A DNA stretch of 64,000 nt from Peromyscus leucopus (GCF_004664715.2 NC_051066.1:82733735-82797734); one strand, 5' to 3'; numbered from the stretch's first letter, positions 24,421 through 36,639 are shown. Notes: generated by a model not told the origin, from the letters alone. Numbers and translations: made by a program.

Positions 24421-25704
24421 ATTATAGTAATTACTCCTGGTGACAAACATATCTGTCATTGCAAATAATCCAATTCCAGTCTCTCAAACAAACTAACTAA
24501 CGAACAACACCAAGAAAGATTGGTCAGGTAAATCCCTCTACTCAACAACCAAACAGTAAATATTTTCTGCCATCTTACCTGTTTCAGTAATTTTAGTGAG
24601 ATTCAGAGATCACTGGATCAATCATAGCAAACAGGTATCAGGGACAGACATAAATCAAAATTTCCCCTCTCTTATCTACTCTCCATTTATTAGTAATGAA
24701 TCACTATTACAGCCTCTATCAGCTGAAGGAAAGGGTTTTCAATTTTTCACTTTGTCTGAGACTGGAAATTGATTCACTTAAAACTTTTTATTGCTACAGG
24801 ATCAGTGGTATGACTATTCAGTGAACTCTGGACTCATTCTTTTAACAGATGAGACCATTAAGGATTTTAATTTGTACTAATTCAGTTTAGAGTTTTTGAA
24901 ATACCTATAAATTTTCCAGTAATATTTGCTTATATTCTTACTTATGAAAAATAGTAAGTCTCTCCAGGCAAATGGAGCCCTCTCTTTTCTGCAGCGTTTG
25001 ATCAGAAGAACCAATTAGATATAATGTTACATTTTAAGGCTTCAGTTAATAAAAAATACCAGAATATTATTAAAATTTCTAAGTTCTGATACTTTAAATA
25101 AGAAAGAATATTAAATTTGTCAGTAATTCAGAAAAGTGTTACATCACATCATGTAAAGTGAGTCAGATTGTGAAATAATTACTATTAGTCATATTACATT
25201 AGATCATTTGTTTATGGTTAAGGCCCAATTTTGCCCACTCCAAAAAATGAAAAATTCCTCTTAGCATTGTCAAATAAACTGAGTAGTGATATTTAGAAGT
25301 ATACAAAGATACTGTGTATGTAATCTTTGCCTTTTTTTTTTTAGGGTCTGCTGATTGTTTTCTTGCCTGACACAGTATTTAATATAAAAGTGATGTTTAA
25401 AAAAATCTACCATACATAATTAATTAGTTATACGTCTGATAAGAAAGCTTTACAGTCTTCATGAAATGCATATTCTCCTGAATGGTGGGGAAGCCATTAC
25501 TTTGTTCTTTTGCTGAAAAAAATTGGTGTGACAACCACTTGTCAGATTGGAAAAAAAATATGTATATCAATATTGCTATTCTCTTTGTTGATTGTTGGTT
25601 ATTCCCCACAGAACTGGTCTTTCTTCGGTTATTCATGTGTTTCATTGATGTTTTCCTTAAGCATGTCGATTACTATTTTGTAATTAGCCTTTACCATGTT
25701 TGCT
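24421..25704. other. Unannotated stretch, no gene recognised
   Basis: AT-rich unique sequence. A 117-codon plus-strand frame starts at 25482 but runs into the B4-type SINE and has no family resemblance. Confidence 0.5.
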
Positions 25705-26003
25705 TATACACAAGCATTTGTGGGTGGTTTGCAAGCCATTGTCTGTGTGGAGCTCAGAGGACAACCTCTGCTGACAGACCTCACCTCCCAGCTTGTTTGA
25801 GACAAGGTATCTTTGCTGCTTGTCAATGTGTATGAGGACTATCTGGCTTCAGCACATTCTCTTGTCTGGACCTCCAGTCTCTCAGCAGGAGTGCTGGAAC
25901 TGCAGGCTGACCTGGCTACTGTCAGAGTGCTGGATGTTAGAACAAAGTTCCTTATTCTTGTGAGGCAAGTGATTTAACCACTGTGCAATCTTCCTAGACC
26001 TAT
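25705..26003 (-). mobile_element. B4-type composite SINE (tRNA/ID-like plus B1), antisense
   Basis: In the antisense direction there is a 'gtgtggagctcagaggacaa' block, then a B1-like middle ('gagacaaggtatctttgct', 'gcaggagtgctggaactgca'), then the antisense tRNA-like head ('gcaagtgatttaaccactg'). This order fits B4/RSINE-type composites. Strongly diverged. Confidence 0.6.
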
Positions 26004-26114
26004 ATTTTTTTCTTTGCAGAAATTAATGCTATTTTCTTTGTTGTATTACATGGTATATTTTATAGAGATGGAGATCAAAGCCTGGCCCCAATTCTCTACT
26101 GTAAATATTTATTA

Positions 26115-26240
26115 AAACAAGCATGGTGATTCAGCACCCCTCTAATTCTAGTCAGTCTGGAGGCTGAGGCAGGAAGATTCAAAGATCTCGGAAGCTGGAG
26201 CAATACATAGTAAGATCTTGTCTTTAAAATTTAAAAGTAG
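26115..26240 (+). mobile_element. Old B1-related SINE, sense
   Basis: 'agcatggtgattcagcaccc', 'ggaggctgaggcaggaagat' and 'tagtaagatcttgtctttaa' correspond to the start, middle and end of B1. Diverged. Confidence 0.65.
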
Positions 26241-26329
26241 AGCTGCTGTGACTTTGAAAGTGACATATTTTCTGTTTATTGAGAGTACACTTATAAAATT
26301 AAGTCTAATTTTCAGAGTAGCATGTAATA

Positions 26330-26720
26330 ATTGTGCATACTAATGCTTCTGTGTTAATATTTTGATATATGCATACAATCTGACAGATCAAATCGCGTTC
26401 ATTAGCATTTTCTTCTGCTTATCATTATATGCTGGGACTCACCAAGTTCATCTTCTGGAACACTGTGTAACTTGTGATAGGTTGTTAACTGACATCATCC
26501 CACTCATATGGTATCTATGATTCAGAACTTCTTATCCATCCTTCCTTTACCCTCCTCTCTCCTTAGTCTTCCCAGACTCCTAATCACTATTATATGCTCT
26601 AGCAATCTCTTCCTCGGCTTCCAAACATAGGAGCAAACCATTGTTTTCATCTGTGTCTTTTGGCAAGCCTTTAGATATGTATCCATTTTAATTTTTCTAT
26701 ATGACATTAAGTCTTTTACA
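26330..26720. mobile_element. Ancient mammalian L1 3'UTR remnant
   Basis: The order 'gacagatcaaatcgcgttca', 'taggttgttaactgacatca', 'ccatccttcctttaccctcc' and 'cctaatcactattatatgct' resembles a widespread ancient L1M-type 3'UTR block. Orientation not assigned. Confidence 0.5.
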
Positions 26721-27139
26721 TCCTTATTCTTCTGTTGATTAATTTAAACTAAAAGGATATGCTAAAATTTAAGTTAGTGTATTTCTAATATTTCTTTCTG
26801 CTCTATAATTTTTTCTTTTTGAAGTTACTACTCTTTTACTTGGTGGATAAATATTCAAAACTCTGTTATTTATACTTTCATAGTAAAATGTAGCCTTGCT
26901 ATTAGGAAGTGTACATTTGATATTGTTCAATGTCATTTTTGTTTGAAACTTACCTTGTTAAATGTTAAGGTACATAAGAACTTCTTTTCATTTTATTGAC
27001 AGAGTTTTTCTATGTTCACCTCTTTTATCCATGGATCACTTTATTTCACTTAAAACAGTTAGAGTTATGTTTTATGAACAATTTGTTTATATACACATAT
27101 GTAGATGTTAAGCCACAGGAATGATACTTCCCACATCAA

Positions 27140-27320
27140 TCAATTAAATATATATAATTATTCATATATATTATATATATATGAATGTATATTCATTTAC
27201 CAACAACTATCTACCATCTACCATCAACATACCATCAAACTATCTACTTATCATCTATCAATCTATCTATCCATCTATCCATCCACCTTTGTATCATCTC
27301 ATCCATCTGTCTACCTAATA
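27140..27320. repeat. AT-rich patch and degenerate (ATCT)n array
   Basis: 27148-27185 is TA-rich with local palindromes. 27205-27320 is an imperfect ATCT/ATCC tetranucleotide array. Confidence 0.85.
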
Positions 27321-27430
27321 ATCATTTGACACTGAAATACATCACTTTCAAGCCATAGCCTAACATCCCTTGTTGCCAAAGGCTCATGGATACCTCATAA
27401 TTCATAGTACAATGAGTTTTCCTTAAAAAG

Positions 27431-27775
27431 TGTTGCTGGAGGGCTTCTCTCCAGGTTCCACCAAGCCCCACAGTCCCACAATCCACGTATAAAATAATCA
27501 CTCAGATGCTTATATTACTTATAAACTGTATGGCCATGGCAGGCTTCTTGCTAACTGTTCTTATATCTTAAATTAACCCATTTCTATAAATCTATACCTT
27601 GCCACGTGGCTTGTGGCTTACGGGTACTTACATCTTCCTTGTCCTGGCAGCGGCTCCAGCTGGTCCCCCTTTCCTTCCTCCTTCCTCAATTCTCCTCTCT
27701 CCTTGTCCCACCTATACTTCCTGCCTGGTCACTGGCCAATCAGTGCTTTATTTATATAGAGCGATATTCACAGCA
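27431..27775 (-). mobile_element. Retroviral LTR (group B), 3' LTR of a minus-strand element
   Basis: It reads TGTTGCTGGAGGG to ACAGCA on the plus strand, the inverse of the LTR at 40408-40776. Directly to the right (27776-27795) the minus strand reads a polypurine tract ending GGGGAAG. A PPT next to TG marks the start of a 3' LTR, so the element runs on the minus strand and its body lies to the right. No paired 5' LTR was found. Confidence 0.88.
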
Positions 27776-28300
27776 CTTCCCCTTTTTTTCTTTTTCAAAA
27801 AGGAAGGTTTTAACTTCAACATAGTAAAATTACATATAACAAAATAATTATTGAGTAAGAATTACAGTTACAACGTTAAAGAAGATATCTATCATATTTG
27901 TGAGTTTAAGGTTTTATATCTAACTTATCTTTTATTATAACTAAGGAAAATTGTAAGTATCTAGTCTTTGAGCACATCAAAGACCAAAGTGTGCATAGTC
28001 TTTAGAAATTTCAATACTGTTTGAAAGTCCATAGTCCAAATATTACCTGAGACAATACAACCTCTCGACTGTAATGTTATTAAAAAGTTACATATTTGCA
28101 GTTTAAAATAACAGAACAAACATCCGAACTCCAAAAGAGAATAGGGGCATAACAAGTAGAGATCCATCTAAAGGTTAAAACTCAGGAGGGCAAACATAAA
28201 TCTTACAGTTAAAAGTCCAGTATCTAGAGATTCTGATGGAATCATCTTTACTCAAGGGCACAGGTTAGCCCAACCCTCTATAATGTTGCCTCCTGCATAC
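27776..28300 (-). mobile_element. Internal sequence of the group-B element, partial
   Basis: AT-rich sequence following the polypurine tract. No gag, pol or env motif is recognised. The upstream limit is not defined because no 5' LTR or primer-binding site is visible. Confidence 0.45.
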
Positions 28301-29267
28301 TTTTAACCTTCCTTGGAAGACATTTGTTAATCTTTCCTGATACCATCAGTTTGTCATATTTATGCATAGCACATATTCATATGCATGTACATAAAGTAGA
28401 TATTTCAGGCTCTGAAATATGTGTTAACACAATTGAAATTTTCTGGCTGTATTCTATCCAGAAGAAAGTTGTTTTTTTTTTTTTTCTTGGATCGTACTTT
28501 TTAAGCAAAGACCTCCCCTCCCCCAAAGTTTAAGGATTAATTTGGCTGATGAGCTGTAGGCACTTCAACGGTCAATTGGAATTCAATTATTGTCTAAATT
28601 TCACTATTCTCTATGAATTAATACTTATGAAGCTTATGTTTCTGTTCTGAGCTACACCAGGATTTTCTGCTTGTCTTCACTTGCTAATTGTGGATCTCTT
28701 TTACTTTCATCTTAAACTCTTTACTCAAATGTTTGTTTCTCCTTTTATTTTCATATATGATGAATTAAATAGCATTTTAAAAGTTATACTTTATTTTAGA
28801 TTTAAAATAGACCCAAGTATTAAATTACAAATATGAACTTTAAAACAAAGTATTGTACTGATAAAAATTAAATTAATTTTTTAGGTTTTTCAAGCATTGC
28901 TTATGTGTAAATAGTCCTTCAGAGAAAATTTCTGTCTTTTCCAGTACATAACTAAGATTTTAAATTCACAGTATTGAGATAATTTACATATTCCTTTTCT
29001 AGATGTCTTTACTGTGTTAGTCCTGGCAATGCCCCTGCTCCTCAGAGAGCTGTTGTTCTTAGAATGGTTGTCATGTGGCAAGAATAAATTTTAAATGGTT
29101 ACTGAAGCCTATTATCTCACAGTGGAAAAGGTATACATGCTGTGTGTGAGGAAGGAAAATTAATACCTGAAAAATAAGTTAAATCAAATGCAGGAAGCTG
29201 CTTTTGGTTCTAAGAGCAGCAGGAAGCTAACAGGGGTCACTAAGAATAACTTTTTAGTCTCTTTTCT
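28301..29267. other. Unannotated stretch
   Basis: No gene or named repeat recognised. A T14 run lies near 28470. Confidence 0.45.
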
Positions 29268-29268
29268 G

Positions 29269-29299
29269 ATAGACAGGCAGACAGACAGATAGATAGATG

Positions 29300-29330
<31 letters not shown>

Positions 29331-29332
29331 AA
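29269..29332. repeat. (GACA)n/(GATA)n microsatellite
   Basis: GACA units on the left pass into GATA units on the right, with one ATGA and one AATA interruption. Confidence 0.95.
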
Positions 29333-30439
29333 CACTCTACAGAATTCAATAAAGAGTAGTTACTGCATACATAGTTTATAATAAAACAGAGCAGCAATCT
29401 CAGTTTCTTATTTTCCAGTTCATAATAGCTACATTGCACTAAAGGTCAGCTTTAATCATATTACCACAGAACTGCATCCTATTCAATTAGAAAATTCACT
29501 GTGTAAAACAAGTTATGGCCAGTAATTTACAGTGAACTGGTGTCTGATTGATTTGAAATCCTATCTATGAAGATGGAAGAAGGAGGGAAAAGGACCATGT
29601 TAAAATGATTTAGTACGTTGATAGAGGAGCAATCATCAATATATAGCTTGTGTATGTTTTCTGAGACCCTTTAGTAACTGAAAATTTGATGACCAAGACA
29701 TTGCAATGTTCTTAACTCTCGATGAAATTCACCAGTGTGGATGATAGGAATGAGAATGCAACAGTGTGCTTAGATTCTGTGGTTTGCTGTGTCATGATTA
29801 TTACCTGAAGATAACTTTTGAGAGAGGATTAAATGAATTCTAGATTAAGCCATACAACTAAGTTAAACATAATTCAGCAACACAAAGACATCAAGACAGA
29901 CCTTATTGATAGCCTGTGCTCCAAAATATAGATGCTTTTTTATTTTCCTTTATCCAAAATATAATTTTCACCAAAGTGCCATAATACAATTGCTATTACT
30001 GAAACTCATTGTAGTGTACCGAAATTCAAGCTTTGATTCTATCTACTAAATCACAACTTTTCTAAAAAAAAAAAAAATGCTATCATTGGAGAAATATACT
30101 GTAATACTTGTAGTTACACAGAAAATATGAGCTAACCAGTGATCCATTTCCTGTTGAATTAAAAGTTTCAGTCTTGAGAATCACAGATGACAAATAGTGA
30201 GTGTTACACCAAGAGAGAAAGAATTATATTAAAACCAATCCCATAAGGTACTGAAACATCCAAACAGGAGACCCTTCTCCTTCCTAGACTTTCTGTAGAA
30301 AGGGCCAGTGTCATGTGGGTCCAGAAAGGTAAACACAGTTGTGAGTTCATGTTTGCAGTAGTTGTATGGACTCTGGAGGATGACATTTCACTGCCTTTTA
30401 CTCTATTTTTTGGAGAGGGGGTGGGAGACTAGTATCTTT
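29333..30439. other. Unannotated stretch
   Basis: Unique-looking AT-rich sequence with an A13 run near 30065. No gene seen. Confidence 0.5.
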
Positions 30440-30870
30440 TTTGATCCCTCTTCTGCAGAGTTTCCAGAGCCTTAGAGAGGGTGGTAAATGTATCTGTTTT
30501 TAAGCCAACCATTTGATATTGGAAAGCAATTTGGTGTGCTCCTCCCTAGGGAAAACTATTCTTCCCACTCTCAACACTCCTTAGTTGCCTGTAGTTCTTT
30601 GTGTATTGTTGAGACCTCCTGATCTTCCCCCATTCTACATTAGTATGTATGTTGGTGTTGTTTTGTTCAGCTTATGTTTAGGCAGCCATGTTAGTGAGAC
30701 TTTATAGGTGGAGCTTCTGATATTCCCTGGAGACACAATCTCATAGGAAATTCTCTGCTCTGGCTCTTAACAGTCTTTCTACATTTTCTTTTTCTGTAAT
30801 GAACCCCGAGCCTTAGGTGCAGGAGTTATTTGTAGATGCATCAGTTGTTGTCCATGAAAGGAAATATGTA
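30440..30870 (-). mobile_element. L1-type 3'UTR repeat, antisense
   Basis: Blocks 'gcaatttggtgtgctcctcc', 'gttgcctgtagttctttgtg', 'gcagccatgttagtgagact' and 'ctgagccttagg'-type text near 30810 follow a common rodent repeat I assign to L1 3'UTR. Orientation is inferred from that assignment. Confidence 0.5.
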
Positions 30871-31029
30871 TACATACACATGTGTGTATGTAACAACAGC
30901 TAAAGATAAAATGTGAAGGCAATGAAGACGCCATCTTAGGGAAGGGCCACCTGCTGTAGTCAGTTCCAGGAGGGACTTCCGGAATGTGCTGTGACAACTC
31001 AAACAGATATAGTGCAGTATGCTCCTGCA

Positions 31030-31430
31030 GACGTTCTGTCTGGAGTCTATGGCCCTTTAAGATATCTTGATGATCCTGCTGAGCAGCACAGATAGTCCTG
31101 CTCAACAAGCTGTGTTTCCCCTCCCAAAAGTCCAATCCAATAGTTTCAAATATGGTTTTGTGCTGAAAGTCTTGACCAATGGTTTCAAAAAAGTCACTTG
31201 CCCCATATCCCTTCTACCCAATCCCATGTTGCCATGGCATGATTCCCAGCTTGTGGTTTTTCCCTATGAAAACTCTCTACTCCTGGACCCACTGCCATAT
31301 TTCTCTCTGTCTACCTGGTGGTTTTGAACCTCACAATAAAAAGACCCTTATGTGCTGGCATTGGAAACTGGCTGCTTGGTGATCTCTGGAGATTTCTTGA
31401 AGACTGGGAGGGTGTTTGTCTATGAGTTTA
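31030..31430 (+). mobile_element. Possible retroviral LTR (ERV1-like)
   Basis: 'ccatatttctctctgtctac', an AATAAAAAG polyadenylation-like signal near 31335, then 'tggtgatctctggagatttc' resembles the 3' part of an LTR. Ends and duplications could not be fixed. Confidence 0.4.
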
Positions 31431-32159
31431 AGTATAGCTATTTAGAAGGCAATCTGTTGCTGTTCCAATTTAGTTAAACAACAGTAGTAAGTTCCCTACT
31501 CAAGCCTGTGACATAGGCTGCTGGCTGGGCTTGCTGTTCCAGGCACAGATCCCTGCCATTGCATGAGCTTCAAATTCAATTAGAGAGCAATTGGTCACCC
31601 CAACAATCAATCAAATACTGTACAAATGGCATAACTTTCCTGTTAGTTTGAACTTCTAGTTCATGGGATTGACAGTGGGGCAATCTTTTCTATGCCTTTT
31701 CTTCCACAGCAACCTGCCCAGTACCCTCCAGTGGTTTGAATGACAACCCTCAAGAGGTGTGTGGGAGTGGGGGTGGAGGGAGATTCTGGCTTATTTTCAG
31801 CCTGTTTTTCTCTATAGCTTCAAACTTATCTTCTATAACATGATCTTACCTGCTGTTCTGGTGGATAACCTAGAGGACTGAAAAGGGCCCGTGTTACTTA
31901 GGATGCTTCTGGGGTCTCCTTGACACACTCTTGTGGAGACTCTCATACCTGGGAGCCATGCTCAATGCTCTGCTGTTTCTATGGACCACAGCATTTAGTC
32001 ATGTCATTTAGCCCCACCCCACCCTAGCTATACCCTTTATGTGTGTTTGGGTTACAAGACAGCAGGCTTCGATGACTTCTTTATATTTCCTTCATCCCAG
32101 CTAATCCTGTACCCTCATCTCCCTAATACTTCTGCTTCCCTCCATGCTTAAACTTTTCC
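31431..32159. other. Unannotated stretch
   Basis: No gene recognised. Probably contains old repeat DNA that I cannot name. Confidence 0.4.
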
Positions 32160-32545
32160 ATACAATAGTCCTCTTTCATTTAATTTTACCCATATTCTAC
32201 TGTTTTCTCTTATTTAAGGCAACCCTGTGACTCCTTGATTCTGATTCCTAGCTTCCTCAAGTATTTCATGTTAAACAAATAGAACTAAAATGTGCAGCTC
32301 CTACACCAAGTAGAAGATTCTGGTTTCCCCTGCTTAGGTCCAATCACACCCTCTGGGAACCTTTCTCCAGGCACCAGGCAGTGATGACCTACTACACAAA
32401 GTCATCTTATGGCTTCCAGGAATGTTGTTCCAGAAGGCCAACACATAAAGTCTTGGCACCAAGTAGGGACTCTGGCTTCTAGTGCTTACACCTGCCTATA
32501 CATTCCAGGAAGCTTGCGCCAGGATCCTGGCCTCTATCCAAAGTA
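32160..32545. mobile_element. Muroid dispersed repeat, unnamed
   Basis: It holds blocks I recall from a common mouse repeat: 'ggcaccaggcagtgatgacc', 'cagaaggccaacacataaag', 'ggcaccaagtagggactctg' and 'ccaggatcctggcctctatc'. Possibly L1-associated; family name unknown to me. Confidence 0.45.
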
Positions 32546-32559
32546 AACAACAACAACTA

Positions 32560-32662
32560 TATGATATGTATGTATATATATATATCTACATATATGTGTG
32601 TATGTATAATTAAGATACATATTAAATAAAATATATTAATTAATATGTATATATTAATAAAA
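32560..32662. repeat. TA/TG-rich low-complexity sequence
   Basis: Runs of TATATA and TATGTA, then ATTAATATG-type text. Confidence 0.9.
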
Positions 32663-34154
32663 AGAAAGGAAAGAGGAGAATGCTGAGAGATAAATGTTTA
32701 AGCAGGGTGGAGATGTGGACCAAGGAAGGTCTAATCAAAACAAAAGATGCATAAAGAAGCCTTGTAAAACTCTACTCTTTGTAAGCTAACAAAAAATATG
32801 CATTTTAAAGTAGTAACCTTTATTTAGATAAATAAATGGGTAGTTAATCTGTATCTTGAAATCCAGAAGCACACTTTTAAGAAATTGGAAGCAGTAGAGT
32901 TTGGCGCATTTATGTTTATGACCACAGTGTCTTATTGGTTAATTGTTTCCTTGATCAGAATGAAGTGTCCTCTTAGCCTCTTGAATAATTTTAGTTTGAA
33001 GTCTATTTTTATCATATATATTCATAATGCAACATCTGCTCCCTTCCTGTTCCCATTTTATTGAATAATTTTCCAACTTCCCCCTTAAGACAATACCTAT
33101 CCTTAAAGGTAAGGTAAGTTTCTTGTAGGCAACAAAAGGGTGGATTTTATTTCTTACTCCATTCAACTAATCTGTCTCTTGATAGAGGAATGGAGGACAT
33201 TAATATTTAAAGTTATTATTAAATTATATGTGTTGATTGTTGTCTCTCTCTTTTTTGCTGTTTGTTTTCTTTGTCCTATTTTGTATTTCAGGAATTGCAG
33301 CTTCATATGTTTTGTGTCTACAGTTTCATGTTTATTATTACTATTCTTTTAAATGTCATGTATGGCTTTCAGGATTCTCTGTAGGACTTGTTAGGTGGAC
33401 ATGCATTATTTTAGCCTGTCCATATTATGGAAGGATTTTCTTTCTCTTTCAACTATGACAGATAGTTTTTTGGGTATAGTAGTCTGGATAAACATCTATG
33501 GTCTTGTAGAACTTTGGCTAATTTGCTCAAGGGTTTTAATGTTTCTATTGAGAAGTTAGATGTTATTGTGATAGGTTTTCCTTTTTATGTGAGTAGTGGT
33601 TTGCCTCTTTTATCTTTGAATACTCTTTGTTCTATATGGTTAGTATTTTAACAATAATATGCCTTGGGAAGTTTCTTTTCTGGTCCTGTCTATTTGCCGT
33701 TCTGTGTACTGCTGTATGGATATGTCTATGCTTAATTTAGGGAAGTTTTTTCCTACAATCCTGTTGAGGAACTGGTCTATTCCATTGGCCTGAGGTTCTC
33801 CTCCTTGTTGCTAATGGTTTATGCATTTGATCTTTCTATGTTATCCCTAAATTCTTGCATGTCCATTTTGTGTGGTTTTTTTTTTTAATGTTTTCATTTT
33901 CATTGAATGGTTCCGTTCCTCTATGCTGTCTTCAAGTCTTGATGTTCTATGTTCTATTTGATCCATTCTACTGGTAAAGCTTCCACTGAGTTTTCCCATG
34001 AGATTATTGAGTGTTTCAGTTACATCTTCTTTTTAGTTGCAGGTTTTTTTTTTTTGTACTTTTATCTCTTTACTAAATTAAGCTTTTCAATTCCTGATTT
34101 GTCTATCATTCCATCAAGCCTTACATTTTTCTTGGACTTCATTCAAGAATTTAT

Positions 34155-34158
<4 letters not shown>

Positions 34159-34191
<33 letters not shown>

Positions 34192-34289
34192 CAGACTTTC
34201 TCTGTTACTTTGCTTTCTGAACTCATTTACCAGCTCTCATCACAGAGATCCGCTGGCTCTTCGATGCTGGATTAAAGCATGCCCACAGC
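34159..34289 (-). mobile_element. B1 SINE, antisense, with target-site duplication
   Basis: A poly(T) tail (34159-34191) is followed by shortened antisense B1 blocks ('cagagatccgctggctcttc', 'tgctggattaaagcatgccc'). An 11-bp duplication, AATTTATTCTT, is at 34148-34158 and 34290-34300. It inserted in the antisense L1. Confidence 0.88.
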
Positions 34290-34332
34290 AATTTATTCTT
34301 ATACTCTTTAACTTCATTAAGGTTTTCATTTG

Positions 34333-34338
34333 TGCCTT
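34333..34338. repeat. 6-bp target-site duplication (TGCCTT), outer LTR, left
   Basis: Repeats exactly at 35255-35260. Confidence 0.88.
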
Positions 34339-34611
34339 TGCCATGGGATGTCTTTCTATACACAGTTAATTGTATTGCTCTAATTGGTAGATAAATAAAG
34401 TTTGGCCAATGGTGAGACAGAATAAGATTAGGTGGGACATTTGAACTGAAGAGAAGGGAAAAGAAAGGAGAGTCAAGAAGACACCAAACTGCTGTCCAAG
34501 GAGCAATATGTAATGGTCCTCAGGTAAAGCCATGGAACATGTGGTGATACATAGATTAATAGCTACGGGTTGAGTTAAGTTATAAGAGTTAGCTATTAAG
34601 AAGCCTGAACC

Positions 34612-34617
34612 ATAGGC
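34612..34617. repeat. 6-bp target-site duplication (ATAGGC), inner LTR, left
   Basis: Repeats exactly at 35122-35127. Confidence 0.88.
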
Positions 34618-35121
34618 TGTAGCTGGAGTTTTTCTGAGTCCACCCAGCTCCTGCAGCTGCTCAGACCCGTGTAAACACACAGAGACTTATATTACTTATA
34701 AACTGTATGGCTATGGCAGGCTTCTTCCTATCTAGTTCTTTTTTTTTTTTTTGGTTTTTCGAGACAGGGTTTCTCTGTGTAGCTTTGTGCTTTCTGCACT
34801 CACTTGTAGTCCAGGCTGCTCGAACTCACAAGATCCGCCTGCTCTGCCTCCGAGTGCTTTAACGTGCAATATCTAGTTCTTATATCTTATATTAACCCAT
34901 TTCTATAAATCTATACCTTGCCACGTGGCTCATGGATTACCAGTATCCTTATATCTTGCTTCTCATGGTGGTGGAGGCTGGCAGTGTTTCCTGACTCAGC
35001 CTTCCTCCTCCCAGAATTCTCCTCTCTGCTTATCCCACCTATACTGGCTATTGGCCAATCAGCGTTTTACTTATTAATCAATCAGAACACATTCACAGCA
35101 TACAGAAAAGCATCCCCAGCA
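34618..35121 (-). mobile_element. Inner solo LTR (group B related), antisense, nested
   Basis: It starts TGTAGCTGGAG and ends CCCAGCA on the plus strand; block order matches the minus-oriented LTRs at 27431 and 53039 ('aacccatttctataaatcta', 'ttggccaatcagcg'). Perfect ATAGGC duplications flank it inside the outer LTR. Minus the B1 insert and its duplication it is about 363 bp. Confidence 0.93.
34741..34869 (-). mobile_element. B1 SINE, antisense, inside the inner LTR
   Basis: Poly(T), then 'gagacagggtttctctgtgt' and a shortened B1 body. The 12-bp duplication TATCTAGTTCTT is at 34729-34740 and 34870-34881. This is the youngest of the nested events. Confidence 0.94.
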
Positions 35122-35260
35122 ATAGGCCATGTAATTTGCAATTAATATTAAGCCTCTGAGTGATTATTTTATAAGTGGTTGTTGGGACCACAGGCTGGGT
35201 GGATGGAGAAACATGGGACTGCTGGCCAGGTGGCCCTGGAGAAAGTTGGCTACATGCCTT

Positions 35261-35740
35261 CTTTAAAATTCTTGAGTTATTTGATCAGATTTGTGACTAA
35301 TATTTTTAATCCTATGTTTGGGGTACATCTAGGACATTCTCTCATTTAGAGAACACTTTCATAGGACAGGGATTTGGGGAACATATTGTCTTAGTGCTTT
35401 ATATTATTTTTACTTTGGCCATTTGATCTGGAACATACACTTCTTTCATTGGTTTCATGTCTGCTGTAAGATTCTAGCTTGCCTTGTGCTGAGCAAGTGC
35501 AGGAATTATGTGAATATAGCTAGTAGTAGGAGTGTGGAGATGATGTGGACTGGCTAAATTCTTGTGGGGTTCTCACTAGGCCTGGCCAATTCGGGGGCTG
35601 AGGGACTGGAGCTTTGCCTAAAAGTTTAGGATGTTACTTGCAAGAGAGGTTATAGGGTAATTCACAAGCCTGTGCCAGTACAAGAGCTCAATGTAGAGAG
35701 CTGGGTCTTGAAGTGTGGTAACTACGTATACATTAAATTC
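35261..35740 (-). mobile_element. L1 antisense, upstream part (ORF1 start/5'UTR), continuation
   Basis: It resumes after the outer LTR with antisense ORF1-like text and passes into probable 5'UTR. The duplication TGCCTT joins it to the left piece. The upstream limit is approximate. Confidence 0.5.
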
Positions 35741-35929
35741 TTTCTCTCTTTCATCAGACTTCCACTAGCATTTCTTAGAGATGATTCCACTAAGGGCAGC
35801 TCCCTCTTTCTGGTATATTTTTCAGAAATAATTAGTACTAACCAAAATTATATACTTTTTAATTAATTGAGATTAATACATATATGTATATATACATTAT
35901 ATGAGTCATTAAATATTCTCTTTCTCCCT

Positions 35930-36150
35930 CTCTTCCCTTCCTCTCACCCCTCCCAGCTGTCCTCCTTCAAACTCATCCTATGCCCCCCATTTCAAGTTGA
36001 TAAGATATATAAATGTATATCCAGCTGATTCCATTTTTGTTGGTGCTGTGTATATGATTTCTAGGATGAACATTTGAATTACTTATTGGACAACAAATAA
36101 GGAGGCCCATCCCTGGAAGAAGCTAATTTTCCTTTTCCAAGCAGCTTATT
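35930..36150 (-). mobile_element. L1 3'UTR fragment, antisense
   Basis: A pyrimidine-rich block ('cccttcctctcacccctccc') is followed by 'gaattacttattggacaaca' and 'aggcccatccctggaag', a layout typical of antisense rodent L1 3'UTR. Confidence 0.55.
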
Positions 36151-36639
36151 TTTCTTAATATATTTTAATAATGTTTCCAAACCAAAATAATAACATGAGA
36201 TTCATTGCTTTAATGGGTGCATAAAACAGTAACAAACTTGGGAAATCATTTCTATAGGTCAAATAATTAAATATGTCAAATAATGTTTAATCTTTAACAT
36301 AGCCATTTTATGTAGGTACAGTTTTATTACAATTTATAAACAACAGAATAGTAGTAAAAAAGATGAAAATGTCTTCAACAATCAATCACAAAGCTAACTG
36401 ATGTTTCAAGTTAGGAAATGGAGAACCTGTATCTCCTGAGACACTCAGATTTTTCCACTGATTCTATTGAAAAGATTCACTTGATTTGGAGACAGACAGA
36501 CAGACACACATGGCGGGAAAAAATTTATTTTGAGGAAACAGATTTGTATTTTGACATTATATGAAATATAGAAACAAGATGGATGGATAGGTATTAATTA
36601 ATTTTAAGTATTGTTATTTATTGACCAAAAAAGCACATG
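36151..36639. other. Unannotated stretch
   Basis: AT-rich, no gene or repeat recognised. Confidence 0.45.

Larger units (their letters stand above)
32935..34338 (-). mobile_element. L1 fragment, antisense: start of ORF2 endonuclease plus ORF1 region
   Basis: On the minus strand, 33220 down to 32939 reads the start of L1 ORF2 in shifting frames: the conserved opening is at about 33220-33150, then a FCCLQETYLTFKD-like block typical of the endonuclease domain. Above 33230 the minus strand continues into the spacer and ORF1, including its coiled-coil part. Many stops and shifts, so it is dead. A B1 (34159-34289) and an LTR (34339) interrupt it. Confidence 0.75.
34339..35254 (+). mobile_element. 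Outer solo LTR (group B), sense, split by a nested LTR
   Basis: It starts TGCCATGGGATG and ends GGCTACA. Left arm 34339-34617 and right arm 35128-35254 are collinear with the LTR at 40408-40776 ('gattattttataagtggt' block near 35162). Perfect 6-bp duplications (TGCCTT) flank it. Without the nested insert it is about 405 bp, a normal solo-LTR length here. It lies inside the antisense L1. Confidence 0.92.

Noticed and set aside
29269..29332. Regular repeats that could be mistaken for a CRISPR array
   Set aside because: Tetranucleotide microsatellite with no spacers; the genome is mammalian. The same applies to the other simple arrays.
31030..31430. Possible 3' exon with AATAAA
   Set aside because: Sequence looks LTR-like and the frame across it has no family; AATAAA alone is weak evidence in AT-rich DNA.
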